DNA of 44,733 nucleotides from CAVQGZ01 sp964356295 (GCA_964356295.1 CAYHHE010000015.1:1-44733), one strand, 5' to 3'; positions 6,629 through 16,977 are shown, counted from the stretch's first letter. Program-made: numbers and translations. The notes: a model not told the origin generated them from the letters alone.

Positions 6629-7771
6629 GTGGGGGACGACACGCCGACGCAGCGCAGGCTGCTGATCGGCGACCTGCACAACCACTCGCTGCTCTCCGAC
6701 GGAGAGGGCGACCCGCTGACCGCCTTCGCCCAGATGCGCGCCGCCGGGCTGGACTTCGCCGCGCTGACCGACCACGCCTCGATCCCCCGGCACATCGTCG
6801 GGGGGCTGCGCGTCGAGGACTACCCGTCAGCCGCCGGGTTCCCGCTGGTCAGGACCGCGCCGCGCAGCCTCGATCAGGCCGAGTGGGTCGCGGCCGGACA
6901 CTTCGCCGACCTGCACGACGACCCGGGCCAGTTCACCGCGCTCCGCGGGTTCGAATGGACCGAGCCGTGGCTGGGCCACATCAACGTGTGGGGCAGCAGC
7001 GAGTTCCTCCCCGTCACCACCCCAGGGACGGTGACCGGCCTGCACGACTGGCTCGTCGCCGAGCAGCCCGACGCCCTGTTCGGGTACAACCATCCCGGGC
7101 GCGAGGACGGCCGGTTCGAGGGCTTCCGGCACGACGCGCGACTCGTCGATCGCATGGTGTCGCTGGAGATGTTCAACCGCTACGACGACTACGTCGCCGT
7201 CGGCGTCCGGCACGGCGAGCCGTCCCCGCTGCTGGCGTGCCTGCGGGCCGGCTGGCGACCCGGCCTCATCGGCGTGAGCGACGAGCACGGCCGCGACTAC
7301 GGACTTCGCGGCAAGGGACGCACCGGTGTCTGGGCCGAGAGCCACGACCGTGCCGGGGTGGCCGCGGCACTGCTGCGGCGAGAGGTCTTCGCCACCCGCG
7401 AACCCGGGCTGCGGCTCTCGGCGACCCTGGACTCCGCACCGCTCGGCTCCCGGGTGGCCCCGGCGGCTCACCGGCTCTCGGTAGACCTGGACGCCACCGA
7501 GCGCTGGGCGGGCCACGACCTGGTCGCCCAGGTGCTCGCGGAGGACGGCGACCTGCTGCCGGGCGTGCTAGCCGCAGTGCCCCTCGACCCGCAGGGCGCG
7601 ACGTCGGTCGACCTCGACCTGCCCGGACAGATCCCTTGGCTGGTGCTGCGGATCGCCGTCCCGGGCACTCGCGACCGGTCCATCGGGCTGGACGAGGAGC
7701 ATCCGCTCGCCTCGCGGGCGCTGGCCTACGGCAGCCCCTGGTGGCTGCGGTCCGACGCCTGGGACGACTGA
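6629..7771 (+). CDS. PHP-domain metal-dependent phosphoesterase
   Basis: A 380-residue protein. The N-terminus RRLLIGDLHNHSLLSDGEGD holds the HxH-type metal site of PHP-domain proteins, followed by the second metal ligands in ALTDHASI. Further metal-site candidates lie in GYNHPGRED and GVSDEHGRD. The last third has no clear motif and may be a beta-sandwich domain. PHP proteins of this kind hydrolyse phosphate esters, but no substrate can be assigned. The start GTG at 6629 puts the PHP motif at residues 14-25, which is normal. The gene runs toward the SURF1 gene, and their 3-prime ends overlap by 46 bases on opposite strands. No signal peptide is seen, so a cytoplasmic enzyme is likely. Confidence 0.8.
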   Translation: MGDDTPTQRRLLIGDLHNHSLLSDGEGDPLTAFAQMRAAGLDFAALTDHASIPRHIVGGLRVEDYPSAAGFPLVRTAPRSLDQAEWVAAGHFADLHDDPGQFTALRGFEWTEPWLGHINVWGSSEFLPVTTPGTVTGLHDWLVAEQPDALFGYNHPGREDGRFEGFRHDARLVDRMVSLEMFNRYDDYVAVGVRHGEPSPLLACLRAGWRPGLIGVSDEHGRDYGLRGKGRTGVWAESHDRAGVAAALLRREVFATREPGLRLSATLDSAPLGSRVAPAAHRLSVDLDATERWAGHDLVAQVLAEDGDLLPGVLAAVPLDPQGATSVDLDLPGQIPWLVLRIAVPGTRDRSIGLDEEHPLASRALAYGSPWWLRSDAWDD

Positions 7772-8553
7772 GCGTCCTGCACGGTGCGTGCGGCGCGCTC
7801 GTCCCGGATGCCGGCCCGCACGAACGCCCCCCAGAACACCACCGCTGCGGCGGCGAAGAGCCACCACTGCCAGGCGTAGGACAGATGACGCCACGCCGAG
7901 ACGCCGACCGGCCGGGGCGCGGCCTCCGCCGCCGGGACGGGTTCGGGTGCGACCGCCGGCGCGGGCTGCTCGTCGGTCAGGACCACCTGCGCCTGGCGGA
8001 TGCTCGCCGGGGGGTAGGGCCAGGACTGGAACAGCACCACCGACGTGAGCGCGGCCGCCTGAGGGTCGGGCAGGGGCTGGGTGGGGTCGACCGCGGCCTC
8101 TGCGTCGGTCTCCAGCGGCTGCACCAGTCCGCGGACCGACACCTCACCCCCCGGCGCGGTCACGGCGGGGTCGTCCGGGGCGTCGACCCAGCCGCGCAGG
8201 ACCGGGGTGACCGATCCGTCCGCTGAGACCAGCGGCGTGACCACGTACCACCCGGCTTCGCTGTCCTTCTCGCGTCCGACGAGCAGCAAGGTCTGCGCCC
8301 CGTCGTAGGTGCCGGTCAGGGTGACCGGTCGTCCGACGGCGTCCCGCAGCAGAGCCTGTCCCGCGGGCAGGGCCTCGTCGATCGGCACGCTCGGGGCGTC
8401 GGCCTGCTGGTTCAGGGCGGCTGCCTGCTCCCGCTCCTCCTGCTCGACGTAGGCACGCATCTGCCACGAGCCGAGGAAGATGGTCCCTGCGAGGGCGGCG
8501 ACGAGGGCCACGTGCAGGGCCAGCCACCGCGGCGTGAGCAGAAACCGGAGCAC
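7726..8553 (-). CDS. SURF1 family cytochrome oxidase assembly protein
   Basis: A 275-residue membrane protein with the SURF1 layout: an N-terminal transmembrane helix (LALHVALVAALAGTIFLGSW), a large outer domain, and a C-terminal helix (WQWWLFAAAAVVFWGAFV). The family strings LGSWQM, VTLTGTYD, GWYVVTPLV and VLRGWV are present. SURF1 proteins help insert heme into cytochrome c oxidase at the membrane. The outer domain has an Ala/Pro/Glu-rich stretch near residues 200-220 that is probably flexible. The GTG at 8553 is preceded by a minus-strand TACCGT box six bases upstream, which supports this start. Its last codons overlap the end of the PHP gene on the other strand. Confidence 0.9.
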   Translation of the reverse strand: MLRFLLTPRWLALHVALVAALAGTIFLGSWQMRAYVEQEEREQAAALNQQADAPSVPIDEALPAGQALLRDAVGRPVTLTGTYDGAQTLLLVGREKDSEAGWYVVTPLVSADGSVTPVLRGWVDAPDDPAVTAPGGEVSVRGLVQPLETDAEAAVDPTQPLPDPQAAALTSVVLFQSWPYPPASIRQAQVVLTDEQPAPAVAPEPVPAAEAAPRPVGVSAWRHLSYAWQWWLFAAAAVVFWGAFVRAGIRDERAARTVQDAQSSQASDRSHQGLP

Positions 8554-8559
8554 ACGACC

Positions 8560-8565
8560 ACGGTA
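8560..8565 (-). promoter_or_regulatory. -10 box of the SURF1 gene
   Basis: Read on the minus strand the box is TACCGT, six bases before the GTG at 8553. This matches the leaderless pattern of other genes in the window. No ribosome-binding site is visible between the box and the start. Confidence 0.4.
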
Positions 8566-8661
8566 CGGCGGACGAAGGTCCCTGGTGCACCCGGACGACG
8601 TCGACCAGACTGGTCCATCAGCCGCACAGGTCGCGTACGCCGATCGCACGAGGGAGCCGTC

Positions 8662-10167
8662 ATGGCCGAGCAGTCCGCCACCCCACCCACCAGCCCGCCG
8701 ACCACGGGCACGTTCGACTCGCTGAACCCGGCGACGAACGAGGTCATCGGCAGCTACCCGGTGCACGGCCCGGAGGAGATCCACGCCGTTGTCGACCACG
8801 CCCGGATCGCCCAGCAGTGGTGGTGGGACCTCGGCTGGAGGGAGCGCCGCAAGCGGCTGCTGGCCTGGCGTTCCCAGCTGCGTCAGCAGATGGACGAGCT
8901 TGCCGACCTCGTCCACCGCGAGACCGGCAAGCCGATGTGGGACGCCGAGTCCGTCGACGTGCTGGGCACCGTCATCCACCTGGACTGGGCCGCCAAGAAC
9001 GCCGAGCGGGTGCTGAGCCCGCGTGGGGTTCCGCCGGGCATCCTGATGCACCTGCGGGCGGAGGTGTCCTACGAGCCGCACGGCGTCGTCGGGGTCATCG
9101 GGCCGTGGAACTACCCGCTGTTCACCCCGATGGGGTCGATCAGCTACGCGCTGGCCGCCGGCAACGCCGTCGTCTTCAAGCCCAGCGAGTTCACCCCCGC
9201 GACCGGGGTGTGGCTGGCCGAGTCCTTCGCGAAGGTCGTTCCCGAGCAGCCGGTGCTGCAGACCGTCACCGGGTACGGCCCCACCGGCCAGGCCCTGGTG
9301 GAGTCCGGGGTCGACAAGATCTCGTTCACCGGGTCGGCGAAGGTGGCCCGGATGATCGGGGCGATCTGCGGGGAGCGGCTCATCCCCTACAGCCCGGAGG
9401 CCGGTGGCAAGGACGCGGTGATCGTGGACCACGACGCCGACCTCGACCGGGCGGTCCGGGGCTCGCTGTGGGGAGCCCTGATGAACAGCGGCCAGAGCTG
9501 CGCCGGGGTGGAGCGGGTCTTCGTCCACAAGGACGTCTACGCCGAGTTCGTCGAGCGCATCGTCGAGGCGGCCCAAGACCTGCGCGCCGGCTTCGACGAG
9601 GGGGCCGCGTACGGGCCGATCACCCGTCCGGTGCAGTTCGACCTGATCAAGAGCCACTTCGACGAAGCGGTGGCGAACGGCGCCACGATTCGCGTGGGCG
9701 GCGAGGAGTCGTTCCGTCGTCCGTTCATCGACCCGGTGGTGCTCACCAACGCGCCAGAAGACTCCATGATCATGGAGGAGGAGACCTTCGGTCCGCTCAT
9801 GGTCATCGAGCGCGTACGCGATCGGGACGAGGCGATCGACCAGTCCAACGCCCACGACTACGGGCTCGGCGCGGCGGTGTACTCCCGCCGGCACGGCATG
9901 GACATCGCCCGCCGGCTGCGCACCGGCATGGTGTCGGTCAACGCCGTGCTCGTGCAGGGTGTGGTGCCCAGCCTGCCCTGGGGTGGGATGGGCCACTCCG
10001 GCTACGGGCGCATCCACGGCGAGGAGGGCATGCGGTCGTTCGCGCGCTCGAAGTCGATCGTGAATCCGCTGTTCGGGCTGCCGGCGTCCTTCGACGTGTA
10101 CTCGTTCCAGGCCGGCGACACCGTCAAGAACGCCTTCCGCTGGGTCACCAAGCGCCTCTACGGCTGA
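8662..10167 (+). CDS. NAD(P)-dependent aldehyde dehydrogenase
   Basis: A 501-residue aldehyde dehydrogenase. It oxidises an aldehyde to the acid with NAD(P)+. The catalytic Cys280 is in NSGQSCAGVE, the general base Glu246 in SPEAGGK, Asn150 in GPWNYP and the cofactor-binding Lys173 in FKPSEF. The segment EAGGK replaces the more usual ELGGK. The C-terminus is complete (VTKRLYG), and all core motifs are in order. AGGGAG at 8651-8656 is a good ribosome-binding site for the ATG at 8662; longer upstream extension would overlap the SURF1 promoter. The gene stands alone, divergent from SURF1. The substrate cannot be named; succinate-semialdehyde-type enzymes are one possibility. Confidence 0.9.
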   Translation: MAEQSATPPTSPPTTGTFDSLNPATNEVIGSYPVHGPEEIHAVVDHARIAQQWWWDLGWRERRKRLLAWRSQLRQQMDELADLVHRETGKPMWDAESVDVLGTVIHLDWAAKNAERVLSPRGVPPGILMHLRAEVSYEPHGVVGVIGPWNYPLFTPMGSISYALAAGNAVVFKPSEFTPATGVWLAESFAKVVPEQPVLQTVTGYGPTGQALVESGVDKISFTGSAKVARMIGAICGERLIPYSPEAGGKDAVIVDHDADLDRAVRGSLWGALMNSGQSCAGVERVFVHKDVYAEFVERIVEAAQDLRAGFDEGAAYGPITRPVQFDLIKSHFDEAVANGATIRVGGEESFRRPFIDPVVLTNAPEDSMIMEEETFGPLMVIERVRDRDEAIDQSNAHDYGLGAAVYSRRHGMDIARRLRTGMVSVNAVLVQGVVPSLPWGGMGHSGYGRIHGEEGMRSFARSKSIVNPLFGLPASFDVYSFQAGDTVKNAFRWVTKRLYG

Positions 10168-10234
10168 CCGCGCCGCGCCCCCGCGAGGGTCTCGACCGGC
10201 GCTGTAGAGCGAGGCGATCCTTGAGGAAGCAGTG

Positions 10235-10240
10235 TATGCT
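10235..10240 (+). promoter_or_regulatory. -10 box of the RHH/MazF toxin-antitoxin operon
   Basis: TATGCT lies seven bases before the ATG at 10248, in a locally AT-richer stretch. It suits a leaderless antitoxin message. The ribbon-helix-helix protein would be expected to bind here and repress its own operon, as other antitoxins of this kind do, but no clear operator repeat is visible. Confidence 0.5.
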
Positions 10241-10247
10241 GATCTGC

Positions 10248-10442
10248 ATGCACAGCACCTCCGTCAGGATCGACTCGGACACGCATCGCGAGCTGAAGCG
10301 CATCGCGCGCGACGAGCACGTCAGCGTCGGCGAGGCGGTGCGGCTGGCGGTGCGGCGCTACGACCAGTCGACGATGGGGGTGCAGTTGGCCGCCGTACCC
10401 AGCCAGGACGAGGCCGCCTGGCTCGATGCTGACCTCGGGTGA
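10248..10442 (+). CDS. Ribbon-helix-helix antitoxin
   Basis: A 64-residue protein with the ribbon-helix-helix pattern: a short beta strand TSVRID, then helices over HRELKRIARDEH and SVGEAVRLAVRRY. Such proteins bind DNA as dimers. The tail ends EAAWLDADLG, where a toxin-binding segment would be expected. It overlaps the following MazF-type gene by 17 bases, the usual order of antitoxin before toxin. The ATG at 10248 is favoured by the -10 box seven bases upstream and by the fold beginning at residue 4. It is a type II antitoxin by context; the fold assignment rests on the pattern alone. Confidence 0.75.
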   Translation: MHSTSVRIDSDTHRELKRIARDEHVSVGEAVRLAVRRYDQSTMGVQLAAVPSQDEAAWLDADLG

Positions 10443-10764
10443 TGTCGTCCAGCTCGACCTTGGCGTGCCGACCGGCCGGGAGGCGGGCTTCCCGCGACCG
10501 GCCGTCGTCGTCACCGCCCAGGCGTTGCTCGACCAGTCACCCACCGTCGTCCAGGTCGTGCCGCTGACCTCGACCGTCCGGGGCTTCCGCAGCGAGGTTC
10601 CCGTCGAACCGGGCTCGAACGGTCGGGATCGGACCTCTGCTGCCCAGTGTCAGCATGTCCGCGCCGTCTCCACCAGTCGCATCGACACCGTGATCGGCAA
10701 CGTCGGGCCCGTCGACCTGCTGCGGATCCGCGAGACCCTGGCGCTGCTGCTCGACCTGCCGTAG
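10426..10764 (+). CDS. MazF/PemK-type toxin endoribonuclease
   Basis: A 112-residue protein of the MazF/PemK family. It has the N-terminal GDVVQLDLG strand, the segment RPAVVVTAQALL, the VQVVPLTST strand and a C-terminal IDTVIGNVGPVDLLRIRETL, in family order. MazF toxins cut mRNA or other RNA at short sequences and stop growth when the antitoxin is lost. The length is normal and no frame defect is visible, unlike the HepT gene at the start of the window. It is translationally coupled to the ribbon-helix-helix antitoxin by a 17-base overlap. The cleavage site cannot be predicted. Confidence 0.85.
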   Translation: MLTSGDVVQLDLGVPTGREAGFPRPAVVVTAQALLDQSPTVVQVVPLTSTVRGFRSEVPVEPGSNGRDRTSAAQCQHVRAVSTSRIDTVIGNVGPVDLLRIRETLALLLDLP

Positions 10765-10810
10765 CCACCGGGGAACCCGGGCGTGCCCCGCTCTGGCCAG
10801 CACGCAGAGT

Positions 10811-10824
10811 TGACGCTAGTGTCA
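10811..10824 (+). promoter_or_regulatory. Palindromic operator overlapping the -10 box of the acyl-CoA carboxylase operon
   Basis: TGACGCTAGTGTCA is an inverted repeat with 12 of 14 symmetric positions. It overlaps TAGTGT (10817-10822), a -10 box seven bases before the GTG at 10830. A repressor bound here would block transcription. The operon encodes a TetR-family protein as its fourth gene, the obvious candidate. A near copy lies inside the first gene at 11323-11336. Operator function is inferred. Confidence 0.6.
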
Positions 10825-10829
10825 GATTT

Positions 10830-12443
<1,614 letters not shown>

Positions 12444-12450
12444 CCGCGCG

Positions 12451-14565
12451 ATGACCCACCAGCCAGCACCCCCGCACCCCCCGCACCCCCCGCTCCAGCC
12501 GCGCCGCATCCAGCGCCTGCTCGTCGCCAACCGCGGCGAGATCGCCCGCCGCATCGTCCGGGCCGCCCGCGACCTGGGTATCGAGACCGTCGGGGTCTTC
12601 AGCGACGCCGACGCCACCGCCCCCTACGTCAGCGAGTGCGACAGCGCCGTCCGCCTGCCCGGAACCGCGCCCGCCGAGACCTACCTCGATGTCGCGGCCA
12701 TCATCGACGCGGCCCGCCGCACCGAGGCCGACGCGGTCCACCCCGGCTACGGATTCCTGGCCGAGAACGCCGACGCCGCCCAGGCCGTCATCGACGCCGG
12801 ACTCACCTGGGTCGGCCCGTCCCCGGCCGCGATGCGCGCGATGGCCAGCAAGCTGTCCGCCAAGCAGATCGTCCAGGCCGCGGGGGTGCCCGTGCTGCCC
12901 AGCGTCCCCCTCGAGGGGGACGACGCGGACGCGTGGACGAGGCCGGCCGAGCAGGTCGGGTTCCCGGTGCTCGTCAAGGCGTCCGCCGGCGGCGGTGGAC
13001 GCGGCATGCGCATCGTCGACACCCCGGACGCCCTGGCCGCCGCCGTCCGCGCCGCCCGTCGTGAGGCGCAGGCCGCCTTCGGCGACGAGACCGTGTACTG
13101 CGAGCGGCTGGTGCGCCGCGGCCGCCACGTCGAGGTGCAGGTCATCGGCGACCTGGCCGGCACGGTCGTGCACGCCTACGAGCGGGAGTGCTCGCTGCAG
13201 CGGCGGCACCAGAAGATCCTGGAGGAGTCCCCCTCGCCCGGGACCCACCCGGACGTGCTCGCGCGGATGTACGAGGCGGCGGTCGCCGTCGCCAAGGCCG
13301 TCGACTACACCAGCCTGGGCACCGTCGAGTTCATGCTCGAGGACCCCGACCCGAGCTCCCCGCCCGGCAGCGACCCGGACGCCCGCTTCTTCTTCCTCGA
13401 GATGAACACCCGGCTTCAGGTCGAGCATCCGGTCACCGAGATGGTCACCGGCCTGGACCTGGTGGAGCACCAGCTGCGCCTGGCCGGCGGAGAACCCCTC
13501 GACCTCGAGCAGTCCCACATCGTGCCGATCTGGAACGCCGTCGAGGTTCGACTGGTCGCCGAGGACCCCGCCACTGGCTGGGTCCCGTCCTCGGGCACCC
13601 TCACCCGGTTCGAGCCGCCGGACATCCCCGGCGTGCGCTGGGAGACCGGAGTGCGTAGCGGGTCGGTCGTCCCGCCGCACTACGACTCGCTGCTGGCCAA
13701 GGTGATCGCCCACGGCGAGACCCGGGACGAGGCGTTCGACCTGCTGCGCGCCGCCCTGCGCGGGCTGCGCGTGCACGGGGTGGCAACCAACCGCCAGGCG
13801 CTGCTCGCGCTGCTGGACGACCCGGACGTGCGTGCCGGACGCACCACGACCGACCTGCTGGAGTCCCGCCCTGACGCCCTGCTCCCCCCGCTGCCGCCCG
13901 AGGTCCGCGCCCGGCACGCCCTGGCCGGCGCGCTCGCCGGCTACTGCGCGCGCCAGGCGCAGCGCCCCGTCGGCCTGGCGCCGGTGGGGTGGCGGAGCAT
14001 GGCCGACTCCGTCGAGACCTGCGCGCTCGTCGCGGCCGACCCGGTCCTGACCGGTGAGGCGTCGGTCGAGGCCTGCACCGTCGTGCTGCGCACCACCCGT
14101 CACGACCAGATGACCGCCGTGGTCGACGGGGCCGCTGCGATGGACGTCCGCGTGCACGACTGGGACGGGGAGTGGCTCGACCACGAGGTCGACGGCATCC
14201 GCTCCCGCGCGGCGGTGCTGCTCGCACCGGAGTCCGACGACCAGGACCGCCGGATCGACGTGTTCGCCGCCGGGCACGCCACCAGGTGGGTCGAACCCGC
14301 CCGCCTGCCCGCCGGGGACCGCGCCGAGGCTGCCCGCGGCCCGTCCTCTCCGGTTCCCGGGACGGTGGTGGCGGTGCACGTGTCCCCCGGCGACCTGGTC
14401 GCCGCCGGGGACGCCCTGGTCGTCCTGGAGGCCATGAAGATGGAGCACCGCATCACCGCCGACAGCGACGCCTCGGTCGTCGAGGTCGCTGTCGCCGTCG
14501 GCGACGCTGTCGACGCCCACGAGGTGCTCGTGGTGCTCGAGCCGAAGGAGCGCACCGATGCCTGA
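12451..14565 (+). CDS. Acyl-CoA carboxylase, biotin carboxylase and biotin carrier (alpha) subunit
   Basis: A 704-residue protein. After a proline-rich start of about 20 residues comes the biotin carboxylase domain (LLVANRGEIARRI), the ATP-grasp part with the glycine loop KASAGGGGRGMR, the catalytic HLVD-type region around EMNTRLQVEHPVTEMVTG, and the C-terminal biotin carboxylase part. A middle region of lower similarity follows. The biotin carrier domain ends the protein, with biotinylated Lys663 in EAMKMEH. It uses ATP and bicarbonate to carboxylate biotin, then passes the group to the beta subunit encoded just before it. It overlaps the AtuA-like gene by eight bases. Domain order and length are those of methylcrotonyl/geranyl-CoA carboxylase alpha subunits. 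Confidence 0.9.
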   Translation: MTHQPAPPHPPHPPLQPRRIQRLLVANRGEIARRIVRAARDLGIETVGVFSDADATAPYVSECDSAVRLPGTAPAETYLDVAAIIDAARRTEADAVHPGYGFLAENADAAQAVIDAGLTWVGPSPAAMRAMASKLSAKQIVQAAGVPVLPSVPLEGDDADAWTRPAEQVGFPVLVKASAGGGGRGMRIVDTPDALAAAVRAARREAQAAFGDETVYCERLVRRGRHVEVQVIGDLAGTVVHAYERECSLQRRHQKILEESPSPGTHPDVLARMYEAAVAVAKAVDYTSLGTVEFMLEDPDPSSPPGSDPDARFFFLEMNTRLQVEHPVTEMVTGLDLVEHQLRLAGGEPLDLEQSHIVPIWNAVEVRLVAEDPATGWVPSSGTLTRFEPPDIPGVRWETGVRSGSVVPPHYDSLLAKVIAHGETRDEAFDLLRAALRGLRVHGVATNRQALLALLDDPDVRAGRTTTDLLESRPDALLPPLPPEVRARHALAGALAGYCARQAQRPVGLAPVGWRSMADSVETCALVAADPVLTGEASVEACTVVLRTTRHDQMTAVVDGAAAMDVRVHDWDGEWLDHEVDGIRSRAAVLLAPESDDQDRRIDVFAAGHATRWVEPARLPAGDRAEAARGPSSPVPGTVVAVHVSPGDLVAAGDALVVLEAMKMEHRITADSDASVVEVAVAVGDAVDAHEVLVVLEPKERTDA

Positions 14566-16348
14566 CCCGACCGACCCGCGCGAGGCCCGACCGGTCCGCA
14601 TCGCGAACTGCTCGGGCTTCTTCGGCGACCGCGTCGCCGCCGCGCGCGAGCAGGTCGACGGTGGACCGATCGACGTGCTCACCGGGGACTGGCTCGCCGA
14701 GCTGACCATGCTCATCCTGGTCCGGCAGCGGCTCAAGCGCGGCCCCGGCTCGGGCTACGCGCGCACCTTCCTCACCCAGATGGAGCAGGTGCTGGGCACC
14801 TGCCTCGAGCGAGGCGTCCGGGTCGTGTCCAACGCCGGAGGCCTGGACCCGCAGGGCTGCGCGGACGCGCTGCGCGAGGTCGCCGACCGTCTCGGGCTGG
14901 CCCCGCGGATCGCCGTCGTCACCGGGGACGACCTCAGCGGGCGACCTGACCTGCTCGCTGATGCGGTCAACCTCTCTACCGGAGAGAGGCTTGCCGACCT
15001 AGGTTTGACGCCGGTCACCGCCAACGCCTACCTGGGTGCCTTCGGTATCGCCGCCGCGCTCGAGACCGGCGCCGAGGTGGTCATCACCGGACGGGTCACC
15101 GACGCGGCCCTGGCGGTCGGGCCCGCTGCCTGGTGGCACCGCTGGACCCCGCACGACCTGGACCCGCTGGCCGGAGCGGTCGCGGCCGCCCACGTCATCG
15201 AGTGCGGCGCCCAGGCCACCGGCGGCAACTACGCGTTCTTCGCCGAGATCCCCGACATGCTCCACCCCGGCTTCCCCATCGCAGAGGTCGACGCGGACGG
15301 CACGTCGATCATCACCAAGCACCCCGGCACCGGCGGCGCCGTCAGCGTCGGCACCGTCACCGCGCAGCTGCTCTACGAGGTCGACACCCCCGCCTACCTC
15401 GGCCCGGACGTCGTCGCCCGGTTCGACACGATCACCCTCGAGCAGGACGGGCCGGACCGGGTGTGCATCTCCGGGGTGCGTGGCGACCCCCCGCCGGACA
15501 CCCTCAAGGTCGCGTTGACCTCCCTGCGCGGGTTCCGCAACACCGTGGGCGTCATGCTCACCGGGCTGGACGTCGACGCCAAGGCCGCCCTCGTCCAGCA
15601 GCAGCTCGCGCCCGTCCTCGAAGGCGTCGCGCACAGCTCGATCACCAGGGTGCGCTACGGCCCCGAGCGCACCGAGCTGCGCGTCACGGTCGTCGACCCC
15701 GATCAGGCCAAGGTGGGCCGGGCGTTCAGCAACGCCGTCGTCGAGCTGACGTTGGCCTCGGTCGCTGGGTTCTACCCGACCGCCCCGCCCTCGGACGCCA
15801 GCCCGTACAGCATCTACTGGCCCACCACTGTGCCGGCCGCGAAGGTCGAGCAGGTCGTCATGCTGGACGGCACCGAGGTCGCCCGGGTCCCGGCAGTCTC
15901 GCCACTGGCCGGGTCGCCGCCACGGGTGAGCCCGCCGCCCACCGCCGAGGGCGCTGGGCGAGCGTCCCAGCCGTCGGCGGTCGCGGCCGGCGGGGCCACC
16001 GTCGACCTGCCGCTCGGACGCCTCGCCGGCGCCCGCTCCGGCGACAAGGGCGGCGACGCCAACATCGGTCTGTGGGTGCGCAGCGAGGAGGCCTGGCCTT
16101 GGCTGGTCGGCCTCGTCACCCCCGACCGGGTGCGCAGCTGGATCCCGGAGGCCGCCGACAAGCGCGTCGACGTCTACCCGCTGCCGTCGCTGCGGGCGGT
16201 CAACGTCGTCGTGCGCGGCCACCTCGGACGGGGCGTCGCGGACAACCTCGGTCTGGACCCGCAGGCCAAGGGCCTGGGGGAGTGGGTGCGCGCTCAGGTC
16301 GTCCCCGTCCCGGCGTCGCTGGTCGAGGACGGCCCGGGCACGCCGTGA
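14558..16348 (+). CDS. atuA: AtuA-like protein (DUF1446 plus C-terminal AtuA-type domain)
   Basis: A 596-residue protein. Residues about 12-450 form the DUF1446 domain, with IANCSGFFGDR at the start, ANAYLGAFGIAAALE, VVITGRVTDAALAVGP and ECGAQATGGNYAFF. After a Pro/Ala-rich linker, residues about 485-590 form the second AtuA-type domain (RLAGARSGDKGGDANIGLWV). AtuA is needed for acyclic terpene breakdown in Pseudomonas, but its reaction is not known. Fusion of both domains in one chain is common in actinobacteria; some bacteria encode them separately. It overlaps the alpha subunit gene before it and the TetR gene after it, so it belongs to the same transcript. The segment 14971-14989 holds a perfect 7-bp hairpin in a run of rare codons. 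Confidence 0.85.
   Translation: MPDPTDPREARPVRIANCSGFFGDRVAAAREQVDGGPIDVLTGDWLAELTMLILVRQRLKRGPGSGYARTFLTQMEQVLGTCLERGVRVVSNAGGLDPQGCADALREVADRLGLAPRIAVVTGDDLSGRPDLLADAVNLSTGERLADLGLTPVTANAYLGAFGIAAALETGAEVVITGRVTDAALAVGPAAWWHRWTPHDLDPLAGAVAAAHVIECGAQATGGNYAFFAEIPDMLHPGFPIAEVDADGTSIITKHPGTGGAVSVGTVTAQLLYEVDTPAYLGPDVVARFDTITLEQDGPDRVCISGVRGDPPPDTLKVALTSLRGFRNTVGVMLTGLDVDAKAALVQQQLAPVLEGVAHSSITRVRYGPERTELRVTVVDPDQAKVGRAFSNAVVELTLASVAGFYPTAPPSDASPYSIYWPTTVPAAKVEQVVMLDGTEVARVPAVSPLAGSPPRVSPPPTAEGAGRASQPSAVAAGGATVDLPLGRLAGARSGDKGGDANIGLWVRSEEAWPWLVGLVTPDRVRSWIPEAADKRVDVYPLPSLRAVNVVVRGHLGRGVADNLGLDPQAKGLGEWVRAQVVPVPASLVEDGPGTP
14971..14989 (+). repeat. Intragenic hairpin in a cluster of rare codons
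   Basis: CCTCTCT-N5-AGAGAGG forms a 7-bp stem with a 5-base loop inside the AtuA-like gene. The codons across it and just after include TCT, GGA, AGG, CTT, CTA, GGT and TTG, which are rare elsewhere in this operon. The encoded residues (NLSTGERLADLGLTP) look ordinary. It may slow translation or act as an RNA processing site; nothing in the sequence proves that. Confidence 0.45.
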
Positions 16349-16968
16349 CCGACACCGCCACCACCCCGCTCACCGAACGCGGCCGCCGCACCCGCGACGC
16401 CCTCGTCGCGGCTGCACGGCGGGTCTTCGAGGAGCGTGGCTACGCCGCCACCCGCATGCAGGACGTCGCCGCCGAGGCCGGGGTGAGCCATGGCACCGTC
16501 TACACCTGGTTCCCCGGCAAGGACGAGCTGCTGCGCGAGGTCACCCACGCCATCGTCGGCGAGGTTGTCGACGCGGCTCGCGAGCGGCCCCGGGAGACTG
16601 ACGGCGCCGACCCGTACCCCCGGCTGGCCGGGGCGACCCGCCGGTTCCTGGTGGGCTACCGGCGCAACGCCCGCATGCTCGCCGTGGTGGAGGAGGCCGC
16701 CTCCGCCGACCCCGAGTGGACCGGCGTGCTCGACGAGCTCCGCGAGATCTACGTGACCCGAACCCGGCGCACTCTGCGTCGGCTGCAGGCCGAGGGCCAC
16801 GTGCCCGCCGACATCGACCCGGATGTCGCCGCCCCCGCCCTGACCGGGATGGTCGAGACGTTCGCCCGGCGATCGGCCACCGACCCCACCACCACCGACT
16901 CCGACGTCGAGCAGCTCACTCGGCTGTGGGCCCGCGCCGTCGGACTGACCGTCCCCAACCACGACTGA
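16345..16968 (+). CDS. TetR-family transcriptional regulator
   Basis: A 207-residue regulator. The N-terminal DNA-binding domain is clear: RTRDALVAAARRVFEERGYA, then the helix-turn-helix TRMQDVAAEAGVSHGTVYTW with the YTWFPGKDELL end. The remaining 150 residues form the helical ligand-binding domain, with no recognisable specificity. It begins with a GTGA overlap on the AtuA-like gene and is followed nine bases later by the acyl-CoA dehydrogenase, so it is encoded within the operon it probably represses. The palindrome at 10811-10824 is the likely binding site, and an acyl-CoA of the pathway the likely inducer; both are inferences. Confidence 0.88.
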   Translation: MTDTATTPLTERGRRTRDALVAAARRVFEERGYAATRMQDVAAEAGVSHGTVYTWFPGKDELLREVTHAIVGEVVDAARERPRETDGADPYPRLAGATRRFLVGYRRNARMLAVVEEAASADPEWTGVLDELREIYVTRTRRTLRRLQAEGHVPADIDPDVAAPALTGMVETFARRSATDPTTTDSDVEQLTRLWARAVGLTVPNHD

Positions 16969-16977
16969 GGAGCCTGG

